The notes: generated by a model from the letters alone, not told the origin. A stretch of DNA of 64,000 bases from Niameybacter massiliensis (GCF_001282685.1 NZ_LN875033.1:64501-128500); one strand, 5' to 3'. Positions 39,510 to 49,881 are shown, numbered from the stretch's first letter. Numbers and translations: made by a program.

Positions 39510-41210
39510 TTATTTGTATAGCTTTAATAGATACTTATTTTTAATATCTTCTGGTTTGAGAGGTGCATCCCATAAGTAGCCTTGACCCATCTCACATCCC
39601 ATTTCTTGTATAATTTCTAATTGTTCAAGAGTTTCTATACCTTCAGCTATAGTTTGCAAACTCAATGCTTTTGCCATAGATATAATAGCACTTACTATGG
39701 CCCTATCTTGAGGATTCTTAGTGATTTCTCTTATAAACGAAATATCTATTTTTAGATGATCAAATAAAAACTTCTTAAGATACCCCAATGAAGAATAACC
39801 TGTTCCAAAATCATCTATGGCTATCTTAAATCCATAATTTCTAAGTTCTAAAATAGTTTGTTGTGCCATTTCAACTTCTTGTATCACCATATTTTCCGTA
39901 ATCTCAAGCACAATAAGGCTTGGTGGAATATTGTATTTTTCTAACATATTAATAATATCATTAGATAGATTAGGATTTTTAAATTGAAGCATTGATAAAT
40001 TAATCGAAATAGGTACAATACTATATCCTTCATCAATCCATTCTCTTAGTTGTCTACATACTTCTTCAATGACCTGTACACCCACTTGCTCAATGAGTTC
40101 TAGTTGCTCAAGTAAATCAATAAACTTACTCGGCATTACTATTTCACCACTTTGTTTTTTTCTCCTTAGTAATGCTTCCATCCCCGTAAGGGTTTCTCTT
40201 TCTAAATCAATAAATGGTTGATAGTATACAATAAATTCATTATTTTTATATGCTTGGTGTATATCACTCTCTTGTAACATCCTCATTTGTACTTCATCTT
40301 GTATCTGATCTTCATAAAAAATAACTTTATTTTTCCCTAGACATTCTTTTGCTCTCGCAAGTGCTATTTGTACTTTATTAATGAGCTGTCCTGGTTTTTT
40401 TGCATGAGTAGGAAACATACTCACTCCTACTGACATTTCAATATAAATTTCTTTTTCCTCAATTTTAAATGGCTTATGTATATGGTTAAAAATAATATTA
40501 ATGAATTCAATTACTTCTGCTTGCTCTTCTACATCTTCATAAATTACAGCAAAAATATCTGAATTAAGTTTTGCTATCGCCCCATCCTTATGTAATACTT
40601 TGTATAATCTATCTGCAATTTCCTTCATTAATGCATCACCAGTTGTTAATCCATAGGTATTATTAATATAGCTCATCTTGCTAATATCAAACAAAACAAC
40701 TGCAAAACTTGCATTTTCTTTCTTTACTTTACTATAAATATGTTCTATGAAAGCTGCTTGATTTGGTAATCCAGTAACTTCATCAATATATTTTAATCGA
40801 TGTAATTTTTCTTGTAAGCGTTTTGCTCCTGTTATATCTTTTCCTATAGCTATGTATAATACAAGTTCACCATTCCTATCCTTAATACCGGATAATGTTA
40901 ATGAAAGATAAAATTCTGCTTGCTTTTTATTTTTATTTAGTGTAATGGTCTCAAACTTTCTATTTTGTCCTATAGCAAGAAGAGCACGTTCTTTAAGGGT
41001 TGTATTATATGTATTTATATCCCATGGTGCCTTCATAGGATCTTGTAAAATTTCTTCTTTTGAATATCCAGATAAGCGTTCTACGTGTCTATTGATATAG
41101 ATCATTTTCCCCTGTTTATCATAAATAACCAACCAATCTTCTATTTCATCAATAAGTTCTGCCAAGATTTCATTTATAATGACATCTTGTAAGTTCAATA
41201 TGTTCTCCAC
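39510..41210 (-). CDS. PAS-GGDEF(degenerate)-EAL cyclic-di-GMP protein
   Basis: 566 residues, GTG start behind AGGAGGCAGGTGA. PAS domain about 15-130, GGDEF about 135-300, EAL about 310-560. The GGDEF motif is replaced by LNSDIF, so the cyclase site looks dead. The EAL site is intact (MEALLR, NLSMLQ, LEITEN, IDDFGTGYSS, AEGIET), so c-di-GMP phosphodiesterase activity is likely. The PAS domain senses a ligand or redox state and has no TM helix, so the protein is cytosolic. The degenerate GGDEF may bind GTP as an allosteric site. Confidence 0.88.
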   Translation of the reverse strand: MENILNLQDVIINEILAELIDEIEDWLVIYDKQGKMIYINRHVERLSGYSKEEILQDPMKAPWDINTYNTTLKERALLAIGQNRKFETITLNKNKKQAEFYLSLTLSGIKDRNGELVLYIAIGKDITGAKRLQEKLHRLKYIDEVTGLPNQAAFIEHIYSKVKKENASFAVVLFDISKMSYINNTYGLTTGDALMKEIADRLYKVLHKDGAIAKLNSDIFAVIYEDVEEQAEVIEFINIIFNHIHKPFKIEEKEIYIEMSVGVSMFPTHAKKPGQLINKVQIALARAKECLGKNKVIFYEDQIQDEVQMRMLQESDIHQAYKNNEFIVYYQPFIDLERETLTGMEALLRRKKQSGEIVMPSKFIDLLEQLELIEQVGVQVIEEVCRQLREWIDEGYSIVPISINLSMLQFKNPNLSNDIINMLEKYNIPPSLIVLEITENMVIQEVEMAQQTILELRNYGFKIAIDDFGTGYSSLGYLKKFLFDHLKIDISFIREITKNPQDRAIVSAIISMAKALSLQTIAEGIETLEQLEIIQEMGCEMGQGYLWDAPLKPEDIKNKYLLKLYK

Positions 41211-41233
41211 TCACCTGCCTCCTAAGTTGGTCA

Positions 41234-41722
41234 CTAGATATGTTGATTACCCCTTTGTAGTGCAATCACACCTGTTCTTACACTTTCAATAATTTCATAG
41301 TCTCTAACTGTATCAATAAATTCATCAATCATATCTTTACTATTACATATTTCAAATACAACTACTTCAGTATCAATATCTATTACTTTTACGCTATAAC
41401 GTTCAGTAAGCTCTTTAATTTTACTACATAACTCCGGCTTTAATGCTACCTTAATAATTGCAAGTTCTCTTATAATATCCTTTTTAGCATCTAATACTTT
41501 TACCTTTTTAATATCTACTAACTTTTCAACTTGTTGTTGTATTTGATAAATAGAATTTTCATCTTCAGTAACTGAAATAGTAATTCTAGAGATTTGTTTT
41601 TCATGAGTTTCTTCTCCAGCAAAGCTATTTAAGTTGAATCCTCTTCTTGTAAAAAGACCTGCTATACGTGCAACTACCCCATAATTATTTTCAACAAGTA
41701 CTGAGATAATAGTATTTTTCAT
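41234..41722 (-). CDS. ilvN: Acetolactate synthase small (regulatory) subunit
   Basis: 162 residues starting at MKNTIISVLVENNYG (41722), behind GGGGAGTG; the longer ORF start precedes that site. Tandem ACT domains (ENNYGVVARIAGLFTRRGFNLNSF about 8-35) form the valine-binding regulatory part of the enzyme that makes branched-chain amino acid precursors. Here it stands alone, away from a catalytic ilvB gene. The neighbouring genes (c-di-GMP protein and Lon-like protease) give no pathway link. Confidence 0.85.
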   Translation of the reverse strand: MKNTIISVLVENNYGVVARIAGLFTRRGFNLNSFAGEETHEKQISRITISVTEDENSIYQIQQQVEKLVDIKKVKVLDAKKDIIRELAIIKVALKPELCSKIKELTERYSVKVIDIDTEVVVFEICNSKDMIDEFIDTVRDYEIIESVRTGVIALQRGNQHI

Positions 41723-41831
41723 GTGGTCACTCCCCTTTTTATTTATATGAATTATTATACCATATTCCATATTTTATTTACTATTATTTTTATAATATTC
41801 AGCATCCTGTAGATAATCCTTAATAAATATG

Positions 41832-41865
41832 AAAAAAGGACTGTTACATTAAACAGTCCCTTTTT
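41832..41865 (-). terminator. Terminator of the Lon-like gene
   Basis: GGACTGTT with AACAGTCC stem, then a T run. Confidence 0.7.
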
Positions 41866-41866
41866 A

Positions 41867-44260
41867 TTACTTACTTTTTTTAACTTTTTGTTTTTTTAAC
41901 CTAGAAAGCTTCTCTGGGCTATCCACACTATATATTTTTAGCTTATGCGCTACTCGTTCTTCAACTTGAGCTGCCGGTACTCCAGTTAAGACCTCGATTC
42001 CTTCCCTAAAAGAAGTAATAGCATAAATATGGAATTTCCCTTGCTCTACAGCCTTAATTACTTCTTCATCCAAGACCAAATCACCTTTATTTTGATCTGG
42101 AATCATAACCCCCTGCTTTCCAGTTAATCCTTTTTGCTTACAGACTCTATAAAAGCCCTCTATTTTGTCATTGATACCACCAACAGGTTGAATTTGTCCA
42201 TATTGATTAATAGAACCTGTAACTGCTATTCCTTGCCTTAGAGGTACTTCTGATAAGCTTGATAAAATTGCATAAAGTTCTGCACTTGATGCACTGTCTC
42301 CGTCTACTCCCCCATAGCTTTGCTCAAAACAAATCTTTCCACATAAACTTAATGGATAGTTTTGTGCAAAGTGATTACCTAAGAAACCTGTAATAATTTG
42401 AACACCCTTTGAATGAATACTTCCACTTAACCCTACAGCGCCTTCAATATCAACAACACCACTCTTCCCTCTATAAGTCGTTGCTGTGATTCTAACAGGC
42501 CTTCCAAAAGAAAAATCTCCAACTGAATATACAGCTAATCCGTTAATCTGTCCTACTTTTTTCCCCATTACATCAACTAAAAATATATTTTTGGCGTATT
42601 TCTCTTCTATATTTTTTTGTAACGTGTCTTTAAAAAGCATCTTCATTCGTCTTGCTTGGATAATATTATCCTTAGTTATAGTCCCTTGTGCAAATACACT
42701 TGCTTCTCTTACTAAATCCATTATAGGTTGTAAGTTAGCACTCATTTTTTCTTGGCTTTCCGCTAACCTATGGCTGTACTCCACAAGTTGCAGTATGCCA
42801 TCACAGCTTACTGGTGGTAAATCTTCTTTATTACACAGAGATTTTATTTGACTAGCTATATTCATAATAGCTACTTCACCACTTGTAATTGTATCTTTAA
42901 AATCAATATTAATCTTGAAGAGATCTTTAAAACTTAAATCCATTTCAGTTAATAAATGATAAATCTCATAATCACCTACTAAAATAACTTTAAAATCTAC
43001 AGGTATAGGCTGAGGAGTTATACCAATAGTATTGGTGTTATTTCCTCCACCCATGCTTTCAATATTTACCTCTCCTGTCTTTAATGTTCTTCTAATAAGG
43101 TCAAAAGAACCCGGATAATCTAAAAGGTCTTTTACATAAAGTAATAAATAACCTCCATTTGCCTGATGTAACATCCCTGCTGAAATTTGATTAAAATCTG
43201 TATGACTTGTAGTGACTTCAGTATCAATGCGTATTTTTCCTACTAAATGTCCCTGGCTTAAATCTCTTGATGTTATAATCGGCGCACCTTTTAATCCCCC
43301 ATTATCAACAAGTACATTAATGCTATAATGATTAACTTTTTCACTAACACCACTGTTCCCAAGCCATGGTAAAAGACCTTTAATATCCTGCCCTTCACTA
43401 TTGCTATTCCCAGCAAAGATGCTCACATCTTCTAAAATATCATTTGCAATATCATCTAGATATTGGCTAACTTCATCATAGCTTCCATAGGTATCTTTAA
43501 GGTATTTCATGTAATAGCCTACTTCATTTAATACAATTGTTTCATCTATATCATCCATATATTGACTATATAACTTTTCAATATCTCTTACTTTTTTCAG
43601 CACTTCTTCTGAGAACTCAGATAGTTGATCTATACCTTCTTCTATCGTATGTTTGTCTGCATCATCTAATTTTTCATATGCATCCATTGAAAGAGGCTTT
43701 CCTTCTAATGTAAGAGGAATAAAACCTAATCCTTCTTCTGCCATTTTTACTTGAAATCCCATGTCTTTCGCATATGTTTTTAATTCAGCTAAAGCCTCTT
43801 CTTTTTTTTCATCTAGTTCAGTTATTAATTTTTGTCTTTTCTTTTCTGCCTCAAGAGTATCAAGTCTATCTTTTAATTCATTTATTAAAAACTGTTTAAA
43901 TTCTTTCATATCATTTTTAAAGCGTATACCATCCCCTGGCTGCATCCATATAACTTTAGGTGTGGAAGGGTTTTCAAAATTATATATATAACACATATCT
44001 GGGGGAACATTTCGTTTGGTTGCCTTATCCTTAAGCCTTCCAAGTACGTAGTCAAAAATAGTTTTCTGATCTGATCCTGATATATACATGTTATAACCTT
44101 TTGCACCTAACTGTAAGCCAAATTCAAGTGTTGCCAGAGCATTTTCTTGATCGATTATGCTTTCATCCGCTTTAATTTCATCTGTTGTACTAAAGGTAAT
44201 GCCTGTATTTGTATATGGGATTTTGAGTTCTTCCCATTTAAGCTCTAAGTTGTTCTTCAT
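41867..44260 (-). CDS. Lon-like serine protease of the AAA_32/Lon_C group with degenerate P-loop
   Basis: 797 residues. The C-terminal Lon protease domain has catalytic Ser near residue 655 (GGVDGDSASSAEL) and catalytic Lys near 700 (NDKIEGFY). The central part is the AAA_32-type ATPase-like region (GGYLLLYVKDLL, then GEVNIESMGG). The P-loop near 61-67 reads SGSDQKT, lacking the GxxGxGKT spacing, so ATP hydrolysis is doubtful. The N-terminal region has a long acidic coiled coil (about 95-170). GGGGGGGTC precedes the ATG. Confidence 0.8.
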   Translation of the reverse strand: MKNNLELKWEELKIPYTNTGITFSTTDEIKADESIIDQENALATLEFGLQLGAKGYNMYISGSDQKTIFDYVLGRLKDKATKRNVPPDMCYIYNFENPSTPKVIWMQPGDGIRFKNDMKEFKQFLINELKDRLDTLEAEKKRQKLITELDEKKEEALAELKTYAKDMGFQVKMAEEGLGFIPLTLEGKPLSMDAYEKLDDADKHTIEEGIDQLSEFSEEVLKKVRDIEKLYSQYMDDIDETIVLNEVGYYMKYLKDTYGSYDEVSQYLDDIANDILEDVSIFAGNSNSEGQDIKGLLPWLGNSGVSEKVNHYSINVLVDNGGLKGAPIITSRDLSQGHLVGKIRIDTEVTTSHTDFNQISAGMLHQANGGYLLLYVKDLLDYPGSFDLIRRTLKTGEVNIESMGGGNNTNTIGITPQPIPVDFKVILVGDYEIYHLLTEMDLSFKDLFKINIDFKDTITSGEVAIMNIASQIKSLCNKEDLPPVSCDGILQLVEYSHRLAESQEKMSANLQPIMDLVREASVFAQGTITKDNIIQARRMKMLFKDTLQKNIEEKYAKNIFLVDVMGKKVGQINGLAVYSVGDFSFGRPVRITATTYRGKSGVVDIEGAVGLSGSIHSKGVQIITGFLGNHFAQNYPLSLCGKICFEQSYGGVDGDSASSAELYAILSSLSEVPLRQGIAVTGSINQYGQIQPVGGINDKIEGFYRVCKQKGLTGKQGVMIPDQNKGDLVLDEEVIKAVEQGKFHIYAITSFREGIEVLTGVPAAQVEERVAHKLKIYSVDSPEKLSRLKKQKVKKSK

Positions 44261-44701
44261 AGTGACCCCCCCATAATTACACTATATTCAAGAAGGCTTA
44301 TATGCTTTACAATTTTCGTCGATTTCTGACATATTTTCACAGATTAAATTGATATTAACAAATTTTTTCAAACTTAATATTTATAATTTTAATATAAACC
44401 ATTACTAAACTTATCCATTTTTTGAAATTATGATTTTTAATTTTTTTATATTATCAAATAATAGTTTTTTATCTTTTCTTCTAATATATAAGTACGTTAT
44501 ATTCTAAAACAAACAAAGCCTTTTCTTTTTTTGTTTAGTATTTAAAAACTTTTAATCATCTATTAGTTGTCCATTTTAATAACACTATTACTAAACCTAA
44601 TATATAGCTATATAAAATTTTCTATTGCATTCTTATTCCATCTATGAATATAATATCAATGTTAAAAATTTATGATTATTTTCTAGGAGGTCTATTCGCA
44701 C
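44261..44701. other. AT-rich intergenic region between Lon-like gene and speD
   Basis: Only the divergent leaders are visible: the speD promoter at 44625-44654 and a possible minus-strand promoter near 44280. I see no small ORF with a convincing ribosome site, no structured RNA and no repeat. Confidence 0.5.
44625..44654 (+). promoter_or_regulatory. speD-speE-speB promoter
   Basis: TTGCAT, 18 bp, TATAAT, about 48 bases before the speD ATG. Confidence 0.6.
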
Positions 44702-45535
44702 ATGGAACATTTAGACGTACCAAAACTGAAGTTACATGGTTTTAATAACCTTACAAAAACTTTAAGTTTTAACATGTATGATATCTGCTATACCAAAACC
44801 CCTAAGGATCGAGAAGCTTATATTGATTATATAGATGAACAATATAACGCGGATAGACTTACACAAATACTAACTACTGTTACTCAAATTATTGGGGCTA
44901 ACATTCTTAATATCTCAAAGCAAGACTATGAACCTCAAGGTGCCAGTGTAACTATTTTAATTTCAGAGAATCCATTACCTCAACCTAGTGTTGATCAACA
45001 ATGTGCTTCACCAGGACCAATTCCTGAGATTATTGCAACCCACCTTGATAAAAGCCATATTACTGTACATACATATCCTGAATATCATCCTACAGATGGT
45101 ATTAGTACTTTTAGAGCTGACATCGACGTTTCAACATGCGGAGAAATTTCACCGTTAAAAGCGCTTAACTATCTTATTCACTCTTTTGATGCTGATATGA
45201 TGACACTTGATTATAAAGTTCGTGGTTTCACACGTGATATTACAGGTAATAAACTCTTTATCGATCATCCAATAGATTCTATCCAAAACTTTATTCCTGA
45301 ACACATTAAACATCTTTATCATATGATTGATGTAAATGTTTATCAAGAAAATATCTTCCATACAAAATGCAAGTTAAAAAACTTTGATCTTAACAATTAT
45401 CTATTTGGATATACAAAAGATGAGTTACACCCTGGTACAGCACAATCTATTGCAAAAAAAGTCCGTCATGAGATGGACGAAATTTTCTATGGCACTAATG
45501 TAACAGAAGCCATGTTTACAATAGATGATTATTAA
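44702..45535 (+). CDS. speD: S-adenosylmethionine decarboxylase proenzyme
   Basis: 277 residues, the long (E. coli-like) form. Self-cleavage before Ser118 in [15 protein letters not shown] gives the pyruvoyl cofactor. The downstream domain includes [21 protein letters not shown]. The product, decarboxylated SAM, gives the aminopropyl group for spermidine. AGGAGG precedes the ATG. It heads an operon with speE (20 bases on) and speB. Confidence 0.95.
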   Translation: MEHLDVPKLKLHGFNNLTKTLSFNMYDICYTKTPKDREAYIDYIDEQYNADRLTQILTTVTQIIGANILNISKQDYEPQGASVTILISENPLPQPSVDQQCASPGPIPEIIATHLDKSHITVHTYPEYHPTDGISTFRADIDVSTCGEISPLKALNYLIHSFDADMMTLDYKVRGFTRDITGNKLFIDHPIDSIQNFIPEHIKHLYHMIDVNVYQENIFHTKCKLKNFDLNNYLFGYTKDELHPGTAQSIAKKVRHEMDEIFYGTNVTEAMFTIDDY

Positions 45536-45554
45536 TAACATGAAGGAGATAACT

Positions 45555-46412
45555 ATGATTGATTTATGGTATACAGAGAATCATCAAGAAGATACTAGAT
45601 TCTCAATTAAAGTAAAAGAGCATCTGCATTCTGAAAAAAGTCCTTTTCAACAAATTGACTTCTTTGAAAGTGATACCTTTGGTCGTTTCTTTACTCTAGA
45701 CGGATTAATGATGGTAACCCAAAAAGATGAATTTATTTATCATGATATGATTACTCACATTCCTATGGCGGTTAATCCTAGTATAAAAAGAGTTCTCATT
45801 ATCGGTGGTGGAGATGGTGGTACTGCACGTGAAATTCTCCGCTATAATCATATTGAAAAAGTAGATATGGTTGAAATTGATGAGCGTGTTGTTCGTCTAT
45901 GTCAGCAATATCTTCCTCAGACTGCTTGTCAGTTAGATCAAGACCCTCGTCTTACTCTTTATTTTGAAGATGGGCTTAAATTCGTTCAAGAAGCGAATGA
46001 TGAAATTTACGACCTCATCTTAGTAGATTCAACTGATCCTATCGGACCTGGCGAAGGTCTCTTTACTTATGATTTTTATAACAACTGTAAACGTGTACTT
46101 AGTGATGCTGGTATTTTAATTAATCAACATGAAAGTCCTTATTATGAATCTTACGCTCATGAAATGAAACGTGCACACTCTAAAATCAAAGCTACATTCC
46201 CTATCGCAAAGGTTTATCAATTCCATATGCCTACATATCCTTCCGGTCATTGGTTATTTGGCTTTGCATCTAAAAAGTATGACCCATTAGCAGATCTTCA
46301 AAAAGAAACCTGGATGAATTTTGGACTTCGTACACGTTATTATAATACAGATTTACATATGGGCGCTTTTATGCTCCCAACCTACGTAAAGGAGAGTCTA
46401 GAAAATGCATAA
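45555..46412 (+). CDS. speE: Spermidine synthase
   Basis: 285 residues from MIDLWYTENHQ (45555), behind AAGGAGATAACT; the longer ORF start overlaps speD. The Rossmann motif IGGGDGGTAREILRY and the catalytic DSTDPIGPGEGLF aspartate loop are present. It uses decarboxylated SAM and putrescine. It follows speD and overlaps speB by eight bases. Confidence 0.96.
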   Translation: MIDLWYTENHQEDTRFSIKVKEHLHSEKSPFQQIDFFESDTFGRFFTLDGLMMVTQKDEFIYHDMITHIPMAVNPSIKRVLIIGGGDGGTAREILRYNHIEKVDMVEIDERVVRLCQQYLPQTACQLDQDPRLTLYFEDGLKFVQEANDEIYDLILVDSTDPIGPGEGLFTYDFYNNCKRVLSDAGILINQHESPYYESYAHEMKRAHSKIKATFPIAKVYQFHMPTYPSGHWLFGFASKKYDPLADLQKETWMNFGLRTRYYNTDLHMGAFMLPTYVKESLENA

Positions 46413-47265
46413 TGTAAGTACTACACAACAATTCATTGGTTTTGATGCCTCTTATGAGTCTTCACAGATAGTCTTAGTAGGTGCTCCCTTTGATGGAACA
46501 ACTAGTTTTAGGCCAGGTACTCGATTTGCCCCTAGCGTTATTCGTCCTGATTCTTATGGGCTTGAAACCTATTCTCCTTATTTAGATTTAGATCTTGAAG
46601 ATTATAGTCTTTGTGACATCGGAGATATCGAACTGCCATTTGGTAATACCAAAAACGCACTTAAAGAAATTCAAACCACTATCACACAAATTGTTAATGA
46701 TAATAAAAAGCCATTAATGATTGGTGGAGAGCACTTGGTTTCACTCCCTGCTCTTCAATCACTTTACGAAAAACATCCTGACTTATGTATCATCCACTTA
46801 GATGCACATACTGATTTACGTGATGATTATATGGGCGAAAAACTATCACATGCTTCTGTTATTAGACGCGCTTGGGATTTCTTAGGTGATCATCGCATTT
46901 ATCAATTCGGCATACGCTCTGGTACTAAAGAAGAGTTCAATTGGGCAAAAGAACATACTTATCTTAATCCCTTTAATTTAGAGACCTTTGAAGATATCAC
47001 TATTAAGTTAAAGGATCGCCCTGTCTACTTAACAATAGATTTAGATGTTTTAGATCCTTCAATTTTCCCTGGCACCGGCACCCCTGAACCAGGTGGCATC
47101 TGCTTTAATACATTAATATCCGCTCTTAAATCATTAACATGTCTTAACCATCTCGTTGGAGCTGATATTGTAGAATTGTCTCCTCACTATGACCCATCTG
47201 GCGTATCTACTGCCGTATGTTGTAAAGTAGTCCGAGAAGTTGCACTACTTCTTGCTCATAAATAA
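46405..47265 (+). CDS. speB: Agmatinase
   Basis: 286 residues of the ureohydrolase (arginase) fold. Mn-binding residues lie in GGEHLVSLP, HLDAHTDLRDDY and TIDLDVLDPSIFPGTGTPEPGG. It makes putrescine and urea from agmatine. The ATG overlaps the end of speE. The arginine decarboxylase (speA) that would supply agmatine is not in this window. AAGGAGAGTC precedes the start. Confidence 0.93.
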   Translation: MHNVSTTQQFIGFDASYESSQIVLVGAPFDGTTSFRPGTRFAPSVIRPDSYGLETYSPYLDLDLEDYSLCDIGDIELPFGNTKNALKEIQTTITQIVNDNKKPLMIGGEHLVSLPALQSLYEKHPDLCIIHLDAHTDLRDDYMGEKLSHASVIRRAWDFLGDHRIYQFGIRSGTKEEFNWAKEHTYLNPFNLETFEDITIKLKDRPVYLTIDLDVLDPSIFPGTGTPEPGGICFNTLISALKSLTCLNHLVGADIVELSPHYDPSGVSTAVCCKVVREVALLLAHK

Positions 47266-47282
47266 TTAAACGTTATTAATAT

Positions 47283-47323
47283 AAAAAGAAGCTCATGTAT
47301 ATAAAATACATGAGCTTCTTTTT
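47283..47323. terminator. Bidirectional terminator between speB and ddh
   Basis: An 18-bp perfect stem (AAAAAGAAGCTCATGTAT) with a five-base loop, and T runs on both strands. Confidence 0.95.
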
Positions 47324-47333
47324 ATATTAGCTA

Positions 47334-48323
47334 TTAAAGTAATTCTGTCATTAATTCCATACTTGTTTTTGGTGATAAGTATGAAAGTGGTACATCAAAT
47401 ACTGATTTTGCACCTTTCATACCTTCTTTATTCATTCTTACAGCTGCTCTAGCATATGCTACTAAAACATTTGCTGTGAATTGTGGATTACTATCTAGTT
47501 TAAGTGAGAATTCAATAATTTGTTTACTTTCTTCTTCAAATCCTGTAGCACCACTTCTAAATACAAATCCACCATGTGGCATTTTTGCATGATCTCTTCT
47601 TAATTCTTCTTCACTGATAAAGTTTACAATTGTATTGTAATCTGAGAAGTAGTTTGGCATTGTTTTGATTGTATTTTCAATCTCAGCTAAATCTGCTCCA
47701 TCTTCTGCAACTACAAAACATTCACGAAGATGTTTATCTCTTGTTGCAAGTTCTGGATTTTCACCATTTCTTACACTCTCCACTGCTTCATTCATTGGAA
47801 TAGTATATTGGATACCATTTTTAACGCCTTTAACACGTCTGATCGCATCTGAATGTCCTTGACTTACACCTTTACCCCAGAAAGTATAATCTTCTCCTAC
47901 TGGTAAGATTGCTCCTGACATCATACGAATCATTGAGAATAAACCTGGATCCCAACCTACAGAAATAACACTTGTTGTATTAGCTTCAGTTGCCACTTCA
48001 TTTACGTTTGTAAAGTATTCTGGAATACGCGCATGTGTATCAAAACTATCAATAGTATTAAAGTGACGTGCGATTTCTGGCCCTTGTACTGGTAAATCAG
48101 TAGCAGATCCTCCACATAAAATCATAACATCAATTTTACCTTTATAACTTTCTAAAGCATCCATATGCTCAACTTTTGCTGTAGCATTATGAATTTGAAG
48201 TGTTTCTGGCGCTCTTCTTGTAAAAACAGCTACAAGTTCCATATCTGGATTTTGATTTAATGCTGCCTCTACACCACGTCCAATATTACCGTAACCTACT
48301 ATTCCTACTTTAATTGTACTCAT
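47334..48323 (-). CDS. ddh: meso-Diaminopimelate dehydrogenase
   Basis: 329 residues. An NADP Rossmann motif GYGNIGRGVEAAL and the substrate signature around FDTHARIPEYFTNVNEVA, SVGWDPGLFS and GVSQGHSDAIRRVKGVK match Ddh. This one-step route reduces tetrahydrodipicolinate with ammonia to meso-DAP for lysine and peptidoglycan. GAGGAGGGC precedes the ATG. A strong palindrome overlaps its promoter. Confidence 0.95.
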   Translation of the reverse strand: MSTIKVGIVGYGNIGRGVEAALNQNPDMELVAVFTRRAPETLQIHNATAKVEHMDALESYKGKIDVMILCGGSATDLPVQGPEIARHFNTIDSFDTHARIPEYFTNVNEVATEANTTSVISVGWDPGLFSMIRMMSGAILPVGEDYTFWGKGVSQGHSDAIRRVKGVKNGIQYTIPMNEAVESVRNGENPELATRDKHLRECFVVAEDGADLAEIENTIKTMPNYFSDYNTIVNFISEEELRRDHAKMPHGGFVFRSGATGFEEESKQIIEFSLKLDSNPQFTANVLVAYARAAVRMNKEGMKGAKSVFDVPLSYLSPKTSMELMTELL

Positions 48324-48375
48324 ATTTATTGCCCTCCTCGTAGTATATTAAATTATTTTATTTCAATATAGTTTC

Positions 48376-48436
48376 ACTATTAGTAGTCTTAAAAAGAACT
48401 ACTAATAGTATAATGCCTTATGCCTTTTATTGTCAA
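48376..48436 (-). promoter_or_regulatory. ddh promoter with 12-bp perfect operator palindrome
   Basis: On the minus strand TTGACA (48431-48436), 18 bp, TATACT (48407-48412). The arms ACTATTAGTAGT and ACTACTAATAGT (48376-48387, 48398-48409) overlap the -10 and the start, as an operator would. Confidence 0.7.
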
Positions 48437-48561
48437 CATACTTTATCACTTTGTTAGATATATACTATTATTTTGTAATTAGTCTAAATATTTATTTACT
48501 TTTTGTACAATTTTCTATATGATTATATTAACACTTATTTGATATAATCTGGAGGTTAATC

Positions 48562-49881
48562 ATGGATATTAAAATTCTGTCTCCCGGTGAAAAGCTCAAA
48601 GTATTACGTCAGCAATATAAAATTAAACAATCCGAATTATGTGGAACATACATTACAAGAAATATGCTTAGTATGATTGAAACAAATAAAACTGCTCTTA
48701 ATCCCTCTACTGCCCAAGTATTATTTGAAAATATGAGGGAGCTTTGTAAAGCTAAAGGATTACCATTCAATACCACTCTAGAATATTTACTAGAATCTCC
48801 TACTATACAGGCACAATCTATCGCATCAACTTTTATTTCTAATCTTATATCACATCCTGAGTTAATTAAAACTTCTTTACATAATAACGATTTCTTTCAA
48901 ATGTCTCTCCTATTAGAAAAATATAATCTTAATCAAGAACGTACAATTCTTTTTGAAATTGCAGGTACTTTTTTTGAATCACAACACCTTTATAGAGAGG
49001 CTTTAACTTATTTTCTAGTTAGCTTAGAATGTATTAACCAAAAAGATGCGGATCCTAAATACATCGATATAACTTATCATCTTATGCATTGTCACTATTA
49101 TTTAAATCAGTTTAAAGACGTTCTGGATTACTCATATCTCTTCTTACATTATCAGCCTCATTGTTCCTCCTGTTATACTGAACAAGTTTATAACTATACT
49201 ATTCATTCTTATTATAAACTCCTTAAATATGCAGAAGCATTAGATTTAATAAGCATCTATCGGGAGCATTTTACTTTAACAACAGAATTAAAATTTATAA
49301 AAGCGCATTGCCTTCGTAAGCTTAACAGACCTAAAGAAGCTATTTCCTTGTATGATTCTTTATTAAAACAGCATGATTTAGCCCTAGAAGAAGAAATCAA
49401 GATTAATCTACATCTTATACATACTCATTTAGAATGTTCAAACCTCTTACAAGCTAATAAGCTTTTTGAGAAAGTCTTACCACTTATTCATATTTACAAA
49501 AAAGTTAGCTATGGAGATGATTTGATTGAAATCTATGGCTATCTTGCTAGTATTTATGCCACCCAGAAAGAATTTGATATTGCACTTAAATATACCTGCC
49601 TTGCTCTAAATCAAATATTATTAAAACTTGATTCCTCAAGAATAAATACTATTTTAGATCAGACATTGACCTATATCTCTTCTTGTTCTATCAGCTCACA
49701 GGCTGAATTTATAAAGTTATATGGCAAGATACTATGTTCTCCATTAACCGTAGATGCTTCTTATACACTTAATATACTTATACTAAGCTATTATTCTGAT
49801 ACACCTAACCTTATGCCTTATATTGTTTCTTCCATTGAAGCAAACAATACCTTAAATAAAAAAAAGATACCCACATATTAA
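48562..49881 (+). CDS. XRE-type HTH regulator with TPR-like array
   Basis: 439 residues. An N-terminal helix-turn-helix (GEKLKVLRQQYKIKQSELCGTYITRNMLSMIETNKTAL, about 8-45) is followed by about 330 residues of tetratricopeptide-like helices (for example YREALTYFLVSLE, KEAISLYDSLLK, FDIALKYTCLALNQ). This architecture is that of Rgg/PlcR/NprR-type regulators, which bind short peptides, but no peptide gene is seen next door. GGAGGTTAATC precedes the ATG. It is divergent from ddh. Confidence 0.8.
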   Translation: MDIKILSPGEKLKVLRQQYKIKQSELCGTYITRNMLSMIETNKTALNPSTAQVLFENMRELCKAKGLPFNTTLEYLLESPTIQAQSIASTFISNLISHPELIKTSLHNNDFFQMSLLLEKYNLNQERTILFEIAGTFFESQHLYREALTYFLVSLECINQKDADPKYIDITYHLMHCHYYLNQFKDVLDYSYLFLHYQPHCSSCYTEQVYNYTIHSYYKLLKYAEALDLISIYREHFTLTTELKFIKAHCLRKLNRPKEAISLYDSLLKQHDLALEEEIKINLHLIHTHLECSNLLQANKLFEKVLPLIHIYKKVSYGDDLIEIYGYLASIYATQKEFDIALKYTCLALNQILLKLDSSRINTILDQTLTYISSCSISSQAEFIKLYGKILCSPLTVDASYTLNILILSYYSDTPNLMPYIVSSIEANNTLNKKKIPTY

